Shown here: piece by piece, positions 20,150 through 33,099 of the stretch | How positions within the stretch are numbered: the stretch's first letter is position 1 | Layout of the letters: each line of letters opens with the position of its first letter | Origin: Branchiostoma floridae | Lineage: Eukaryota; Chordata; Leptocardii; Amphioxiformes; Branchiostomatidae | DNA length: 64,000 nt | NCBI RefSeq assembly: GCF_000003815.2 | Contig: NC_049993.1 | Location: 20,598,637-20,662,636, forward strand | Reading direction: 5' to 3' | Translations under genes and position numbers: made by a program | Notes under the pieces: model-generated | What the model was told of the DNA's origin: nothing | What the model saw: the letters and a program-made list of their open reading frames with translations, nothing else | Databases searched by the model: none

Positions 20150-20633
20150 GTCATCTCCAAGCAGATCCAACGGTAGTATAAGATAGTTACGGTATCAAAA
20201 GCTGCTAGAGGAATGAAGCCTAGTCTATACCAGATCCGTCTGGCCGAATAGTAATATAGGGGACTTTGGCTAATCTCCAAGCAAATCCTACGGTGCCATA
20301 AGATAGTATAGCCGGCCTAAGGGAGTCAAACGGGCACCGGTGGGTTTGATACTATATTACGACACCGTGGATCTGCTTGGAGATTAGACTTTGGCCAGTT
20401 CGGGAATAAAAGCCTAATGTTGTCCGGCCAACACTGCTAGGCTACTACTACTAGTCTTTTATTCCTAACTTGGCCAAAGTCCCCTAAATTCGGTAGAGAC
20501 TATAAATTGAAGCCGACCTAGGACATGTAGGAGTGTGTATGCCCCGGTGCCCATCTGACTCCCTTTGGCCGGCTATACCCATTTGCCAGCTTTGATACTA
20601 TCTTATGGCACCGTAGGATCTGCTTGGAGATTA
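20150..20633. mobile_element. Composite of MITE family B ends
   Basis: A left end ATCTCCAAGCAGATCCAACG at 20150 and a right end finishing GCTTGGAGATTA at 20633 bracket the intact copy at 20271-20386 plus unrelated sequence. Either a longer relative or nested insertions; no matching duplication. Confidence 0.5.
20271..20386. mobile_element. MITE family B, copy 1
   Basis: 116 bp, ends TAATCTCCAAGCAAATCC and GGATCTGCTTGGAGATTA, perfect 9-bp duplication GACTTTGGC. Confidence 0.92.
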
Positions 20634-20829
20634 GTGCGGAAGGTGACCTATCGCTGACTCTAACTGAAATGAAACAAAAACATGACTGGAGCTCCTCCCT
20701 AGCCTGACTAAAATCGCGCTCCTAGCGGCCGGCCCTATAGTATTGCCGCCGCCCTAGGAGGGGGTCATTAATCCCAGCCAGCGAGAGATTGTGTAAACAT
20801 AGGCTACTCCTCCCCAACCCCACAGCAGT

Positions 20830-21180
20830 GCTATCAATCCTTGGAACAAAAGAAGACTATGTGGTCCCACCACCTCCAGACTGCACCACACAGACTTAAC
20901 CTCGCCCCGAAGGAATCTCTTCCTCCAGGAGCAGAGGAGGCATGGCCAACCTGGTCATGCCTCAACCGCCTCAGAACAGGCACAGGAAGATGCAAGACCC
21001 TCATGACAAAGGGGGGCCTGTGACTGCGGACAGGAGCAGACTATGAAACACCTTCTTGTCTTCCCCCTCCTGCCCGAAACATGCACCAAAGAAGATCTGG
21101 AAGCTCTGACCCCCAGAGGAAGGGAGTGTGTGGATTTCTGGACAAGGAAAGTGTAGTGATGACACGAAGAAGAAGACGTC
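20830..21180 (+). mobile_element. Non-LTR retrotransposon ORF2 C-terminal remnant
   Basis: Reads WPTWSCLNRLRTGTGRC, then after a frameshift DCGQEQTMKHLL and TKEDLEALTPRGRECVDFW plus RKV-stop. These are the NRLRTG and CxCG-QT-H motifs of the reverse transcriptase C terminus, with a (GAA)n-like tail. Inactive fragment. Confidence 0.75.
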
Positions 21181-22559
21181 CACAATAGACGTTACATCTG
21201 CATGCAAACCCGCACGTGAAATCCCATCTGTAGCGCGGTATCTCCCCGTCAGTACTCAGCATGTGGAGCATGGAACAACCTGATGCCCACCTGCCACGCG
21301 CCGCTACACTTGTAGCACTGGGGAGTATCGGCTTTCAGTCGGCAGATCAGGTTTCAGTGGATGGACTACTCACATTCCCACACCGGTCAATTAGTGGTCA
21401 ACGCGCATTCATCTTTATCATTTATGTACATAATTACTACCGATAGCGTGATAAAAGAAACCTTTTGGGGGTTTTTAGGTCCAAGCTACCTTCGTCTCAT
21501 ATTTCAAGCCATTAATTTCCAATCAAATTTCACGTCACTTTAAGCTGGAAAGTGTCCCTGCATGTCGGTTGTTTGGCCGGTTGCAGAAGTATACAGGAAA
21601 CACATGTACAGGGTATAAACAGTGTGTTTTCCCTTCCCCAGACCTGATATCCGGGATACTAGTATATCTGCCGTGTTTACCAGATATACTGCAAGATATA
21701 CGGCCTGACAATCCTCTGTGTTATTTCACAACCCTTTAAATTCAGAAGGGACACTCTTCTCTGATACTTCATTGGCCCCAAAGTGACACTGTTCATTACG
21801 CATCACAGGCCTGACAGCTCACAGTCCGGTATACAGCCCAGACTTGTTCGCATTCAGCAGACTACTCTGGCTAGTAATGCCTATTGAAAAAAAAAAAAAG
21901 AATAGATTTGATTATGCCTGTGGTATACATTATAAATTGGAGGTATGTACCTTACATGTACCTTTTAAAATCTGTCACTGCTTGAAGAAAAGTTGTAGTG
22001 CCTCTGGTTCAACTTGTGATTTTAGATAGTCGATTCCACATTATCGTGTGGGTGTTTGCTGTCTTTTGGTTCTATCATTTTCGTTAGAAACCTTTGTAAC
22101 AATCTATTAGACTGAGCTAAGCGCCTGTTGAGGACAATGTCTAAAATTTGTTTGACTTTCTATCACCTGGCACCGTTTTCTACCGTGTTCCAACATGTTT
22201 AATAATAGAGAAACGTTTCTAACGTCTAATACATTATTTGTATTAGTTTCTATACTGTTCCAACATAGATATATCATTAGTTCTAATTCCTCTTGCAAAA
22301 TGTTCACCGCATTTTGCACAATCTCCGCTATTTTTCTATAGTCTCCAAGCAGACGTGTCAGCTGGATGACAAAAGAGAAAATTTGGCCAAATAGGGACAA
22401 ATAAGATGTCATGGGATCACAGTCAGTCTTTTACAGTCTATCCAGCTATCACTTCACTCCTACTTGTCCTAGGCCAATTACATCCTACTTAGACTTACTG
22501 TATATTCCTATAAACTTGGCCATAGTCCCCATAGTTCTCTCTCCCAAACCCCATAGGTC
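21181..22559. other. Intergenic, no gene seen
   Basis: AT-rich DNA with an isolated MITE-like 'gtctccaagcagacgtgtca' at 22340. No ORF with recognisable content. Confidence 0.6.
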
Positions 22560-22672
22560 GCTGGAAAAACCGTAGAAATGGAACAAATAGAGGAGGCCAG
22601 AGTTGTATAGCCAGCTAGGGGCAGCGCGTTCTATTTGTTCCATTTCTACGTTTTTCCAGCAGATGGAGTCTG
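22560..22672. mobile_element. Foldback MITE family C, copy 2
   Basis: Arms 'cgctggaaaaaccgtagaaa' and complement with 'ctatttgttccatttctacg'; related to 19919-20072 at the outer ends. Confidence 0.7.
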
Positions 22673-22769
22673 GTAAAAAATAGTCCCCTAGTAGTACTAG
22701 TAGTCATTCAACCAGGTAGACTACCGTAGAACTACAAATTAAATGTACTATTTTTCCATCCACCCAAAG

Positions 22770-23340
22770 ACAGATCCCTGTGTGTCCCAGTGTGTCTCTC
22801 TGTGTGCCTATGTAGACCACAGATCCCCGTGTGTGCCTATCATGTAGACCACAGATCCCCGTGCGTGCCTATGTAGACCACAGATCCCCGTGTGTGCCTA
22901 TGTAGACCACAGATCCCCGTGTGTGCCTATGTAGACCACAGATCCCCGTGTGTGCCTATCATGTAGACCACAGATCCCCGTGCGTGCCTATGTAGACCAC
23001 AGATCCCCGTGTGTGCCTATGTAGACCACAGATCCCCGTGTGTGCCTATGTAGACCACAGATCCCCGTGTGTGCCTATGTAGACCACAGATCCCCGTGTG
23101 TGCCTATCATGTAGACCACAGATCCCTGTGCCTATCATGTAGACCACAGATCCCCGTGCGTGCCTATGTAGACCACAGATCCCCGTGTGTGCCTATGTAG
23201 ACCACAGATCCCCGTGCGTGCCTATGTAGACCACAGATCCCCGTGTGTGCCTATGTAGACCACAGATCCCCGTGTGTGCCTATGTAGACCACAGATCCCC
23301 GTGTGTGCCTATGTAGACCACAGATCCCCGTGTGTGCCTA
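22770..23340. repeat. 29-bp minisatellite, about 20 units
   Basis: Units 'tgtgcctatgtagaccacag' + 'atccccgtg', some with a 'cat' insertion. It is not CRISPR: there are no unique spacers and the host is eukaryotic. Confidence 0.95.
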
Positions 23341-23536
23341 TGACAAACTGACGGGGTGGATGAGATAAAGGTTGGCAGGGGAACAGGAAGGCTGCCGCGG
23401 CACATTGATGTAAATGCGGGCTGATGTTGATCCATCGTGCGCCTGAATAAAACAGCACCGGGATTTGGTACGTGCGATGCGCGCTGTGACGTTGTTTTCA
23501 ATAGGACAGGTTCGTTCCATCATTCAGGCCCATGTA

Positions 23537-23692
23537 TACTTTCCAAGCAGAGGTTAGGCTCCGGCTGTTTTTTTGGCGTTTTTATGATATTAGGCTTTCT
23601 ATTTTGTACTGTTTTCTTCTTGATGTCTCGCGGCCGCCTAAAATCGTAAAAAACAGCCGAACAGCCGGAGCCTAACCTCTGCTTGGAGAGTA
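23537..23692. mobile_element. MITE family A, copy 4
   Basis: 156 bp, ends TACTTTCCAAGCAGAGGTTA and GCTTGGAGAGTA. No adjacent 9-bp duplication, but 'aggacaggttcgttcc' and 'aggacaagttcgttcc' flank it. Confidence 0.8.
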
Positions 23693-24279
23693 CGAATAGG
23701 ACAAGTTCGTTCCTAAGTTACAGTTTAGAGTTAGCTTTTAGACTAAAATAGACATATTCTATGCTATTCTACACTGTTTAGGAATTTGCTATGAACTGTA
23801 AAAATAAATGGCACATCGGGCAGCACGTTTCCTCACTGTGGTTTCGGTAGCATTGTATATTTGTCTATTCAGTTCGGTTGACTTCAGTCAATTTGCCTAT
23901 GAATAAATAGTCTCAAGTTGCTGGAAAAGAAGAACTTGGTCAAATACTGAAAGAGACCATGATGACGTGCCAGAGGAGTGATAATAATTAAAAAGTGGGA
24001 TCTTTCGTCTTCCACTGTCTTCGAAAAAGGAGTCGAACCCAATAACCCAGGATCTAGAGTTAGCTTTTACTAGTTTTAGATTAGAGTAGACACTTGTGTT
24101 ATTGTATTTTACACTGTTTGAATCTATGTTACCTGCAATTAGCCCACGGGCAAGGATTTGCAATAAACTTGATAATAATAAAAGAGACCAGTTTGCAACA
24201 TATGTCGTTTTTATTTCCAGCAACGTATTGCGTCTTGTCTAGCCTCAATCTCCAGGCTCTCGGAAGGATAACTTGAAAA

Positions 24280-25720
24280 AAACAACCCCGAGACGTTAGT
24301 CGCGCCGGGGGAAATCATTTGACCCGAGAAGCCTGGCAAATCGATGTGACGGGCCATCAAAGGCGCGTGACAGGCCATTTCCTATTGACCTGTCTTTTCT
24401 TCTAGCATCATTCTGTTTTCACCAAGGTTTCACCCGACTTTTGCCGACCCTTTTCGAAATCTGCCATTTCGCAAAGCCGTTGTTTACGTAGTGGATGCCT
24501 CTTTTGTTGCTGAGCTGTCACAGAGAATATAAACATTATCTAAAGACCGTCCCGTCTATTGGTAGAGCCCTGGTGTGGGATAACAGCCTTCCCGATGACC
24601 CTACCGCAGAGGCTGTCCTGGAGTTCCCGGCCTCAGAGCGCCGTGCACCCGAATACAGGAAGCCACAGGCTCCGATCAGATGGTCCTATCGGGCCGTGAG
24701 ACCTGATCTTCCCGTGAAGGAGACGTGTTGCCGTGCCTGTACTACACAATGCCGCCCGGCCCGGTTTCCTGTATGACTCATTCTGACTTCCTTCTTTGGT
24801 TGTTCAGTCGGCCGGATCCAAGCATAGAGGCTCCATTGCACGGGGCGCCGGGATTCTCTTACGGGAGGGGGAAGCTACCGATAAAATTCACACCAAACAA
24901 AACAATTTCATCGAAATAGAGAACAATAAAAGTAAATTAACATTACATTTCCCTATCATTATAATGATAAATTAGATGTATATCAATGTATCAATTGTAT
25001 TAAAAAATAAATCGCATTTAAACAGAATATTTTAGTCCTACTCCCCCGTAGAAAGTGGCATAGCCCGCCCGATCCTCTGGATGTTAAATTATGTATGAGG
25101 TAGGGAGTGGAGGTGGCGCAGCGGTTTGCGTTTTTGCTCTCAAGTCTGTGCAGAAAGATCGTTCAACTTGTCCTTTACGTGCCCGATCCTCGGATATTCC
25201 CTAGCAGAGCGTCTTCTGAAGATCCCAAGACGTCCCAGAAAGGTGAGTTTGCCGCCTTAGAGCGGCATCTTATCGGTGTAAGCCCCGTGTTTCTGTGAGG
25301 CGGCCGCCAGCTCCTGATCGCGGCCCTTGTTGTGTGACATGTATACAGATGTCGGGCTTATACCCGCCGAGATGGCGTGTCTGGTTGTACAGAGTGTGTA
25401 GCTGGAGTGTCAGACGTCTTGTCTGTGTGTGGTTCATGTCTAAGACTTGTCCCAGCCCGTCTTGAAGCCGGGAGTACAGCGGACGTGCCTGCTTCAGGTG
25501 CGGCCATGTCTACATGTTCGGGCCGGGAGGATGTTTTCATGTCGGTCAGGCTGAATCACCAGCTCGGTTTAAGCGTCAAAACACGCCGCCTCCGCCGCCA
25601 AAATCCGCTCCAAATATCTCCAGAATTATCCCAGAACCACCTTAATGCTAGAAACTGTGGTGTAGAAGATTTTCAGAGCGTGGTTATGGCGGAAAACTGT
25701 TGTTGGCTGTGTTAAGCAGG
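24280..25720. other. GC-rich, mostly unique intergenic region
   Basis: Contains several CG-rich blocks (24580-24780, 25040-25640) with ORFs of 60-112 codons that match no family I know. Could hold the promoter or non-coding first exon of the downstream receptor gene; nothing in the sequence proves it. Confidence 0.25.
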
Positions 25721-28280
25721 TCTGTAAGGTCCCAAATGGCACGGTGGTCCTCTGGCCAGATCTGGGCTAATTCTTATGATTTACACTATGGCAAGATGGG
25801 GTCGGAATGGGGTTAGAAGGAGTCCATTTTCTTCAATTCCTTATGGTTTATTTGTCATAAAGTGTCTAAAATAGACACTTTAGCTCCTCAAGATTTGCTG
25901 ATAGATTGAAAGGAAAACATTAATTTGGTATGCAAACTTGAGGGCCTGTGCCTGCCTGCTGGCAGTTCATTATTACTGCTTGTCAAAACATATTAAAACA
26001 CCATTTCAGAGCCCCTGCACCTGGTGCCATTGCCAGGGAATTTCCTTTTCCTCACATCAAAAATATGTGTGAGAACGTAAAGAGAAAACTTAAAACTACA
26101 AAAGACATGTTCATTGTTAAAAACAGTTAAAGTGGAAACAATTTTCGGTCTCCAAGCGGAAACCACAACACAAGTGCGGCGAACTTGGCCCAAGCTCTTT
26201 AGGGGTACATCTGCCTAATTAGTTTTCGCTTAATTGGCAAAGAGAATGGTTGCTTGGAGGAAACAGAAGAGAGTTTGCGGTGTCTCGGTGGACCTGGGTT
26301 CACGGTTGGTACACACTGTAAGCACCACCTCCATACAGTAGCCTCATCTGGGCTTCTGCTGAAAAATGAGTGGGAAAAATGCAGAAGTAATGACCCGTAC
26401 TGACAGCGGCTATAGAAAGCAACCCGTAATTGGACTGTCCTGGTCCAGGGATTTGTAGGAAAATGGTCGGTAGTTTTCCTTGTTTGTGTTATATCTGTTT
26501 GTCTGGCAGGAAGAACTGGCTGGGATGATGGGTAAAATTGTGGGCAAGGGTTAAATATTCTGGCTGAGATTTGTCTGTGTAAGGGTCTGTGGTTCGTCTA
26601 CTCTAAAACCACAGCACAGCGGGTAATAACAGATGTGTGCTCACATTTTCATGGAAATCCAGAACAAAATATGCAGAAGTTTCACCCTGGTTACACTTTC
26701 CACACCGTTGTACTAAAAACTTCTGCTAAGGGCCCAGCAGTTTTTCTTTTGTTGTATGTTTTGGCAAACCTCCGCAGAGTGGAGACCTCCAGTGTCAGGC
26801 GAACACGGGCATACATGATGATTTGTCTGCGCAAGTTTTTACGTTTCAAAGCGACCAGGACTTGATGCCAGCGTCTCACATATGGTAGAGATGTTTGTAG
26901 CAGTCTGAGATGGTTGTGCACAGCACTGCGGGGTGGATGAGGGTGAGCTATTGTGTTAGTAACTCCACTGATCACCCCTGTCTACATGTGCCTTTTGTTT
27001 AGCCAAGCCTCTTTAGTTTTGTAAATAGATAATTACTGCAGGATTGTTCTCCGATGGTGGAGTTGTGAGCTGGCAATGACGGTGTATCACACAGGATAAT
27101 GGGGAGTGTTAATCATGCCACACTTGTACTGGAGGCAATCAGGGCCACACACAAGCACTGCGCTCGTGTGTGTATTCCTGTGTATTCGTGGGAATTTTGG
27201 CACTTAGAAGTCGAGCAGCTGGGTAGAGGGACGGGTCAGTGAAACCTCCACATGTGTGTGGGTACTGCTGGTGCACAGATGGACACCAGAGCCACCCTGG
27301 CAGAGCTGTTTGCAGGAAAAACATCCTGGGACACTGATACTCCATCAATTATGCAGGCCTGCCACAGATAGTGTCAAGAAATTAAATCATCCCTTACCTC
27401 TCAATTTGGCAGACTGGTTAACTAGTCATTATCACCAGCACGGATCTAGCTTCTGATATGGTGTCAAGGGAGTCATATAGCAAACAAGACTGGGGATTTA
27501 TTGTGTTGACACAGTCGATAGCTTTATATGGTTTGCTTGTTGCTCAGAAATAATGTTATCATATTCAAAACAAATGGTCATAAAGCTATCGCTGTCTGTT
27601 TGCTGGTATATTAATTATTACATACAGCATTTTGATAGGTCAATTGGCTATGCTTGTCTAGTTAAATTGATGTATTTCGTTCACAACAGGGCTCGAAATG
27701 CAGGGTGCATGTTCAGTTTTTTTGTGTTCAAAATTTCAGCTGTACACCTAATGTTTTTATTATGGATTGCACCTAAATGTTTGTGTAGGGGCATGTACAT
27801 AAGAAAGAGTATTATTTTTGTGCACTAGTAAATAGCAAATTCTTGTCAGAAAAAAAAGAGAATATCTTTGTTGTCCTACTTGATTAGGATTTACAAGGTT
27901 TTAGTTAAATAGAAGATCTATACAACCTCCTTGGAATTTAGAAATTGACTAAAGAATTTTACTTCATTTGTCTAACGTTATGGACTAAACAAGAATCTTC
28001 TCCGTTTCTTTTCTGTACAGTGTACTCCAAAATTTTACTTAGCTGCACCTATACCGGTACCTATAAAATAAATTTGAAGAATTGCTCACATGAATAGTGT
28101 GTAGGTGTTTGTTCCCTCTATGAGATACTCCTGTATACGCACTCACTGTTGTCTACAATGACATATCAACATGCTCTGCTCATGACAGCCAGTGTTTCTC
28201 AGAAACAATCTTAATTTCTGTCTATTTCTCAGACTCTGTGGAGCCTGGTAGAGGCTACTCCGGTGTATGGTGTGCAGTTG
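25721..28280. other. Intergenic, unique-looking DNA, no gene
   Basis: Homeodomain-type TAATTAG core near 26217 and 'agataattactgcagg' near 27028. A 'cagggctcgaaatgcagg' hAT end lies at 27689. No coding support. Confidence 0.4.
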
Positions 28281-28288
28281 TTTGTACC

Positions 28289-28466
28289 TAATCTCCAAGC
28301 AGATCCTACAATGGCATAAGATAGTACCAAACTGGCCAAAGACTGTAGTCAGCCAAAAGGTGTCCATTTTCCATCCCCGGTAGTGAAACACACTCCAAAG
28401 CTGGCTTCACTCCTCTGCCAGCTTTTGATACTATCTTATGCTACTGTAGGATCTGCTTGGAGATTA
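28289..28466. mobile_element. MITE family B, copy 2
   Basis: 178 bp, ends TAATCTCCAAGCAGATCC and GGATCTGCTTGGAGATTA, perfect 9-bp duplication GTTTGTACC. Confidence 0.93.
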
Positions 28467-28699
28467 GTTTGTACCCAGTGTGAGATACTCATGGATTTGA
28501 CAGACACAATAGCACGTCAACATGCTCTCCACATGCCAGCCAGTGTTTCCCAGAAACAATGGGGTGTGAAGGACTCAGTACTGAAACAAAGCCACATGTT
28601 ACTGGGTGGTGAATGAGGCGTTGGGTCCCAGATAATACAGAGAAAATGTACATCAGAATTGGGGTGGATTGTTTGGTGCCTTTCGACAGTGAAGTGATT

Positions 28700-29590
28700 C
28701 AGAAAGTGTTATTGTAGAGTTCAGTCATGTGTTCGTGTGAAATGCATGATCATTCATGTTTTATTCAATTTTGGCACCTGAAAATCATGAATTAGGCAAA
28801 AGTGAGATTTCTCCACTGCAACTAGTGCAAGATGGCAACTGTGTGTCGAGTTGAGTCATGTTTTGTTTAGAAATGTGCAAGGAAAACAGACAAAATCCCT
28901 CCAAGTGTGAGTTTAGTTTTGCCCTCTTGGTACATGAAACTCATGAAAAAGGCAAAACTGAGATTTCTGGACTGGAAAATAGCAACTGTGTGTCGAGTTT
29001 GAGACATGTTTTGTTTAGAAATGCGCAAGAAAAACAGACAAAATCCCTCCAAGTGTGATTGTACTGTAGACTTCATGTGAAATACATCACTTCATGTTTT
29101 GTTGAACTTTGGCATCTGAAACTCATAAAATAGACAAAACTGAGAGTTTTAGTCTCCAAACAGCAACTCTGTGTCAAACTTGAGACATGTTTTGTGTAGA
29201 AATGCGCAAGAAAAACAGACAAACCCCTTCCAAGGGTGATTGTAGTGTTCAGTCTTGCCTTCATGTGAGTTGCATTACTTCATGTTTTATTAAATTTTGG
29301 CGCCTGAAAGTCATGAAAAAGGCAAAACTGAGATTTTCAGTCTCCAAACAGCAACTCTATGTCGAGTTTGAGACATGCTTTGTGTAGAAATGCGCAAGAA
29401 AACGGACAAAATCCCTCCAAGTGTGATTGTAGAGCTCAGTTGCTTTGTTTCATGTTTTATCCAATTTTGACAACTGAAAGTCATGAAAAAGGCAAAACTG
29501 AGATTTCTGGACTGCAAAATGGCAACTGTGTGTCGAGTTTGAGACAGTTTTGTTTAGAAATGCGCAAGAAAAAGACAAAATCCCTCCACA
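28700..29590. repeat. Tandem repeat of about 150-190 bp, five units
   Basis: Each unit holds 'gaaaaaggcaaaactgagat', 'gtgtcgagtttgagacatg' and 'aaatgcgcaagaaaaacaga'. Period varies from 148 to 188. ORFs across it are shadows. Confidence 0.88.
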
Positions 29591-30060
29591 GTTTGTGCAC
29601 GATTTAGCAGATCCTCCTTTTGTTGTCCCTCCCCTCCCTGCCGAGGAGGATTTCTGGCAGTGGAATTATTTTGGTTCCAGGTCGTCAGCGGGGTAGGGAG
29701 GTTAATTAGTAGGTACAGAAAAATCCGCCGACGCACGGCTTTCATGTTCGGCTTAATGAAATTGTTACTTTCCCCCACACGTCTGTATCTGAAGCCAGTC
29801 AGCACCGGCTTATACATAACGAGATCTTCATAATTGCCGTAAACATCCTCGGAGTAAACAATCGCGCCCTTGAAACGACCTTGTTGTCTGTGGGGAGGGG
29901 TTGATTGTTGCTGACGTCTGCCGACGGAATGTCGGGAATGTCGGATTTATGCAGACTTTGACCTTCAGAGGATGTACCTGGGTTTGAAGTGGGGCGGTGT
30001 TAATTGGAGTTTGACCTTGGAGAAATCTTTGTCCTTTTCCCATTGTTGTCGGTAGTTTCT
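29591..30060. other. Unique region, candidate conserved non-coding element
   Basis: Balanced composition without repeats, containing 'ggaggttaattagtaggt', 'cggcttaatgaaattgtta' and two forkhead-type GTAAACA sites (29841, 29857). Only comparison with other lancelets can test it. 30061-31384 has nothing recognised beyond a small palindrome at 30460-30515. Confidence 0.25.
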
Positions 30061-31384
30061 TTAACAAAACCTCAGAGAGAGGAAAATGTTTACATGGAAT
30101 TATGGCGTCTGCTGTGGAGTCTCAGAACATTAGTATGTAAACAGTGTTGGTATTTCAAAATAGTTTGCTGAGTATCAAGAGAAACAACTGTTGGATTTGG
30201 AAATTATGGATTTGAACAAAGTGGCAAGTATGTGTAGTTTTGGTTAGGAATTGAAATAGCTTGGTACCATATATGGTATTTTGTCCCCCTATTGTTATAT
30301 AGTATCAACGTATGAAGTTACATCAAGAGATTTGGCATAGACACTTTAAATTTGCAGTTTGTCTTTTCAAAATTGTAGGAATATCTTATCTTAGTGTATG
30401 TCGGTTTACTGTATAGCAAGAAATATTCACAGTAGTCGTATGTTAGCCTAGAAGTAAATACCAGACCCCTGCCTGATCTCAAAAATATCTTATCCTGTGG
30501 GCTGAGGTCTGGTATCCAGATTAGTTATATGTTGGCAGTTTCCAAGCAGCAAACATGTACCCAGCCTTCTGTGCACCCCCCTCCCCCTGGCTTCACTGCA
30601 AACTCAGAACACAGTGAACACCTGCCCCAGTGAACACCCTTGCGATACGGTCCTGCTGTGATATGTTCCCAGACCACTGTGCTTCCCCCCATCTCTGCAT
30701 AATGGACCGACCCGCCTGACCTTGCTACTTGACTCCCCAACCTGCTGTGTAACGATTGCTATTCAGCTGATATCCTGGAGTAAAGTGGGGTGATGATGAT
30801 GTTGCATTTTCTTCAGCTCTACATGAATCACACGCAACAAGTGTTTTAGTCAGCCTGAATTTTTTCCCGTCCCCTGGATTTTGAATTTTGAAATCAGGAC
30901 CCACTGAAATACTATTTCCTGCATTTTGAGGGGCAAATTCTGCTGGTAGACTATGCTTGTTTCAGTGCGTGGCGTCTGTTTTGATATATTTATAGGCCAA
31001 TCTTTGTCAATCATAGAGGACAGAATGGGCAAAACTTTTGTCCCTCCCCAGCAGCAAAATTCCGTCAAAATGATGGAAGGACACACACTGGCTAAAACCC
31101 TGCACGCAACACTTAAGCCAGTAAGTTAAGGTCGCTTTACATTGACGACAGTACATAGTTGTGCAACAATGATTGTGAGTGACGATTGTCTTTAGACATG
31201 CAGTCAGGAAGTATCGAGGGACAGGTTCTTTTATTTCTGTGTGGTAGATTTTTGCCTGGGTAGCGATGATCTGTGTCAAAGTATTCTACAGATGTGCGAG
31301 TGCATGACCCACCGTGACCTGCTGTATGACTTGCTATTCAGTTCATATCCTGTGTGGTTGGGTGTTGATGTTGCATTTCTTTAA

Positions 31385-31944
31385 AGGTATGCTACGTAAT
31401 TATCTTTGTGACCTCCCATGTTAGACCCTCTTGGCTGTAAGTAACAACTTCCAGGCCTCCAGTAGGCACCCTAGGGGGTGGGCTAATGAGTTTATCACAC
31501 TCCAGCTGGCTACAGGGGAAGATCTTCCTCTTTTCAAACACTATTTTTTTTTCACTTCAGAATAGGATATAATCATGCACTTAGTCTATTTTGTAGGGTA
31601 TCAATAAGCTGAGGTTACATTCCCTTCAAAACTGCAAGAAATCTTGCAAATATTACGTTTTTCAAAAACTCTGGTGCAACTGTCATCAGACACCCCACTG
31701 TGCAGTCAGGCACACAAGACACTGATAAGCCAGATGTGGGCGTGTTTCCCTAGGAAGCATGGAGGTACATGTAGGAAGATCACAGTTTGTAGACATGTTT
31801 GTATGAAAACTATGATGCACTGATGTTGCAACTTCTCTCACTGAGCCTTGATATTCAATGCTAAAGGGTAGACTTAGCTTACTATGTAAAGAAATGGCAG
31901 GAAAATCTACTTTTTGTATTGTCCAAATATTACGTAGCATAGCT
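31385..31944. mobile_element. TTAA-target MITE (piggyBac/Kolobok type)
   Basis: 560 bp with termini AGGTATGCTACGTAAT and ATTACGTAGCATAGCT, flanked on both sides by TTAA (31381-31384, 31945-31948). TTAA duplication defines piggyBac and Kolobok groups; which one cannot be told. Confidence 0.82.
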
Positions 31945-32047
31945 TTAACTCTACATGAAACACACGTAACATGTACCACCGTGCAGTCAGCAGTTTCTGT
32001 GCTCCCTGTCCATACTGACCTCTTCAGCCTTACTACATGACTTTCAT

Positions 32048-32247
32048 GAGGGTCTGCATGGGGGGTCCCGACAAAGATTTACGCTGAATTCAGAAGTGCC
32101 CCCTACTATTTACGCTAAATCAAGGAATGCAATTACTCTAAATTTGGTTGCCTCGCTACGAACAGTAGATAAGATGGTTTTCCCTACGAGTTACGGGAAA
32201 TAAAAATAGGCTGCCTACGCCTTACGTTAAAGAGCATGCAGACCCTC
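32048..32247. mobile_element. Family D element, short copy
   Basis: 200 bp, ends GAGGGTCTGCATG and CATGCAGACCCTC, perfect 6-bp duplication TTTCAT. The core has repeated 'ttacgctaaat'-type motifs. Confidence 0.85.
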
Positions 32248-32576
32248 TTTCATATCTGTGCTGTCTCCATCTGTAGACTGACCCATTGTTTGGGAACCCA
32301 TGTTGTGAATTTTGGTCCTTGAACATGTCTGAAGCTTAGGAAAATACTTTACGTTTTACTTTTAGTACAGATTTTTTTGACGGAAGGAGTGAAATATTTG
32401 TCCCTCACAACGAGGGAGATTTGCGTTGAACGGGCCCTGTAGACAGCTCCAGTCGCACAACACTACAGATACAACTGGGCTGTCAGCAGTTTTCATGTCC
32501 TCTGCTCATACTGACCTCTGTAGCCTCGCTACATGACATTCATATTCATGCACATGTCACAGATTCTAGCATGACG

Positions 32577-32939
32577 CAGGGCTTTAGCCAACTCAAATTT
32601 TTTTTCCGTCAGCCAATTCCAATCGTGGTGAAAATCGTGAAAATTAATTTTTCCTATGACACTACAAAGTAGTAAATGTTGCCATTGAGACCTTGAAAAA
32701 CCGGTTTTAATGAGATTATCGTACGCGAAAGAGCGCCGACACACATTGTCAACAATCATAACAATAGCAAAACAAACAGTGTGTGGCTTTTACAGCCGTG
32801 GACAGCGTCCCCAAGCCGCCTGTAGCTTCCACCTAGGATTTTTGTCCGTCAAAGTTGACGGATTGGTTTTAGAATTTTTCCGTCAGACACAGTAAATTTC
32901 CGTCAATTGACGGAAAAACGGACGCTGGCTAAAGCCCTG
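32577..32939. mobile_element. hAT-type non-autonomous element
   Basis: 363 bp, ends CAGGGCTTTAGCCA and TGGCTAAAGCCCTG, perfect 8-bp duplication GCATGACG, as in hAT transposons. The interior has inverted 'tccgtcaa' motifs. Confidence 0.93.
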
Positions 32940-33020
32940 GCATGACGTTACAGACAGTTTGGGTGTTTGGCCCAGAACCCAAAGGTCCTTGATTAGAATC
33001 CCTTGACATGCCTTGATGTT

Positions 33021-33099
33021 TAGTCTGTGTAACACAAACTCCGCTGTCCAGGGCTGCGGATGTTGGGCAGGCTGCTACAAGCGAGATTTAATCAGGCTA
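33021..33099. mobile_element. MITE family E, copy 2
   Basis: 79 bp, ends TAGTCTG and CAGGCTA, flanked by a perfect CCTTGATGTT duplication (10 bp). Confidence 0.87.

Noticed and set aside
22770-23340. CRISPR-like array
   Set aside because: No unique spacers, 29-bp units head to tail, eukaryotic context; a minisatellite.
25377-25715. 112-codon ORF in the GC-rich region
   Set aside because: No recognisable domain or splice context; may be non-coding leader sequence.
32710-32895. 61-codon ORF
   Set aside because: Lies within the hAT element 32577-32939.
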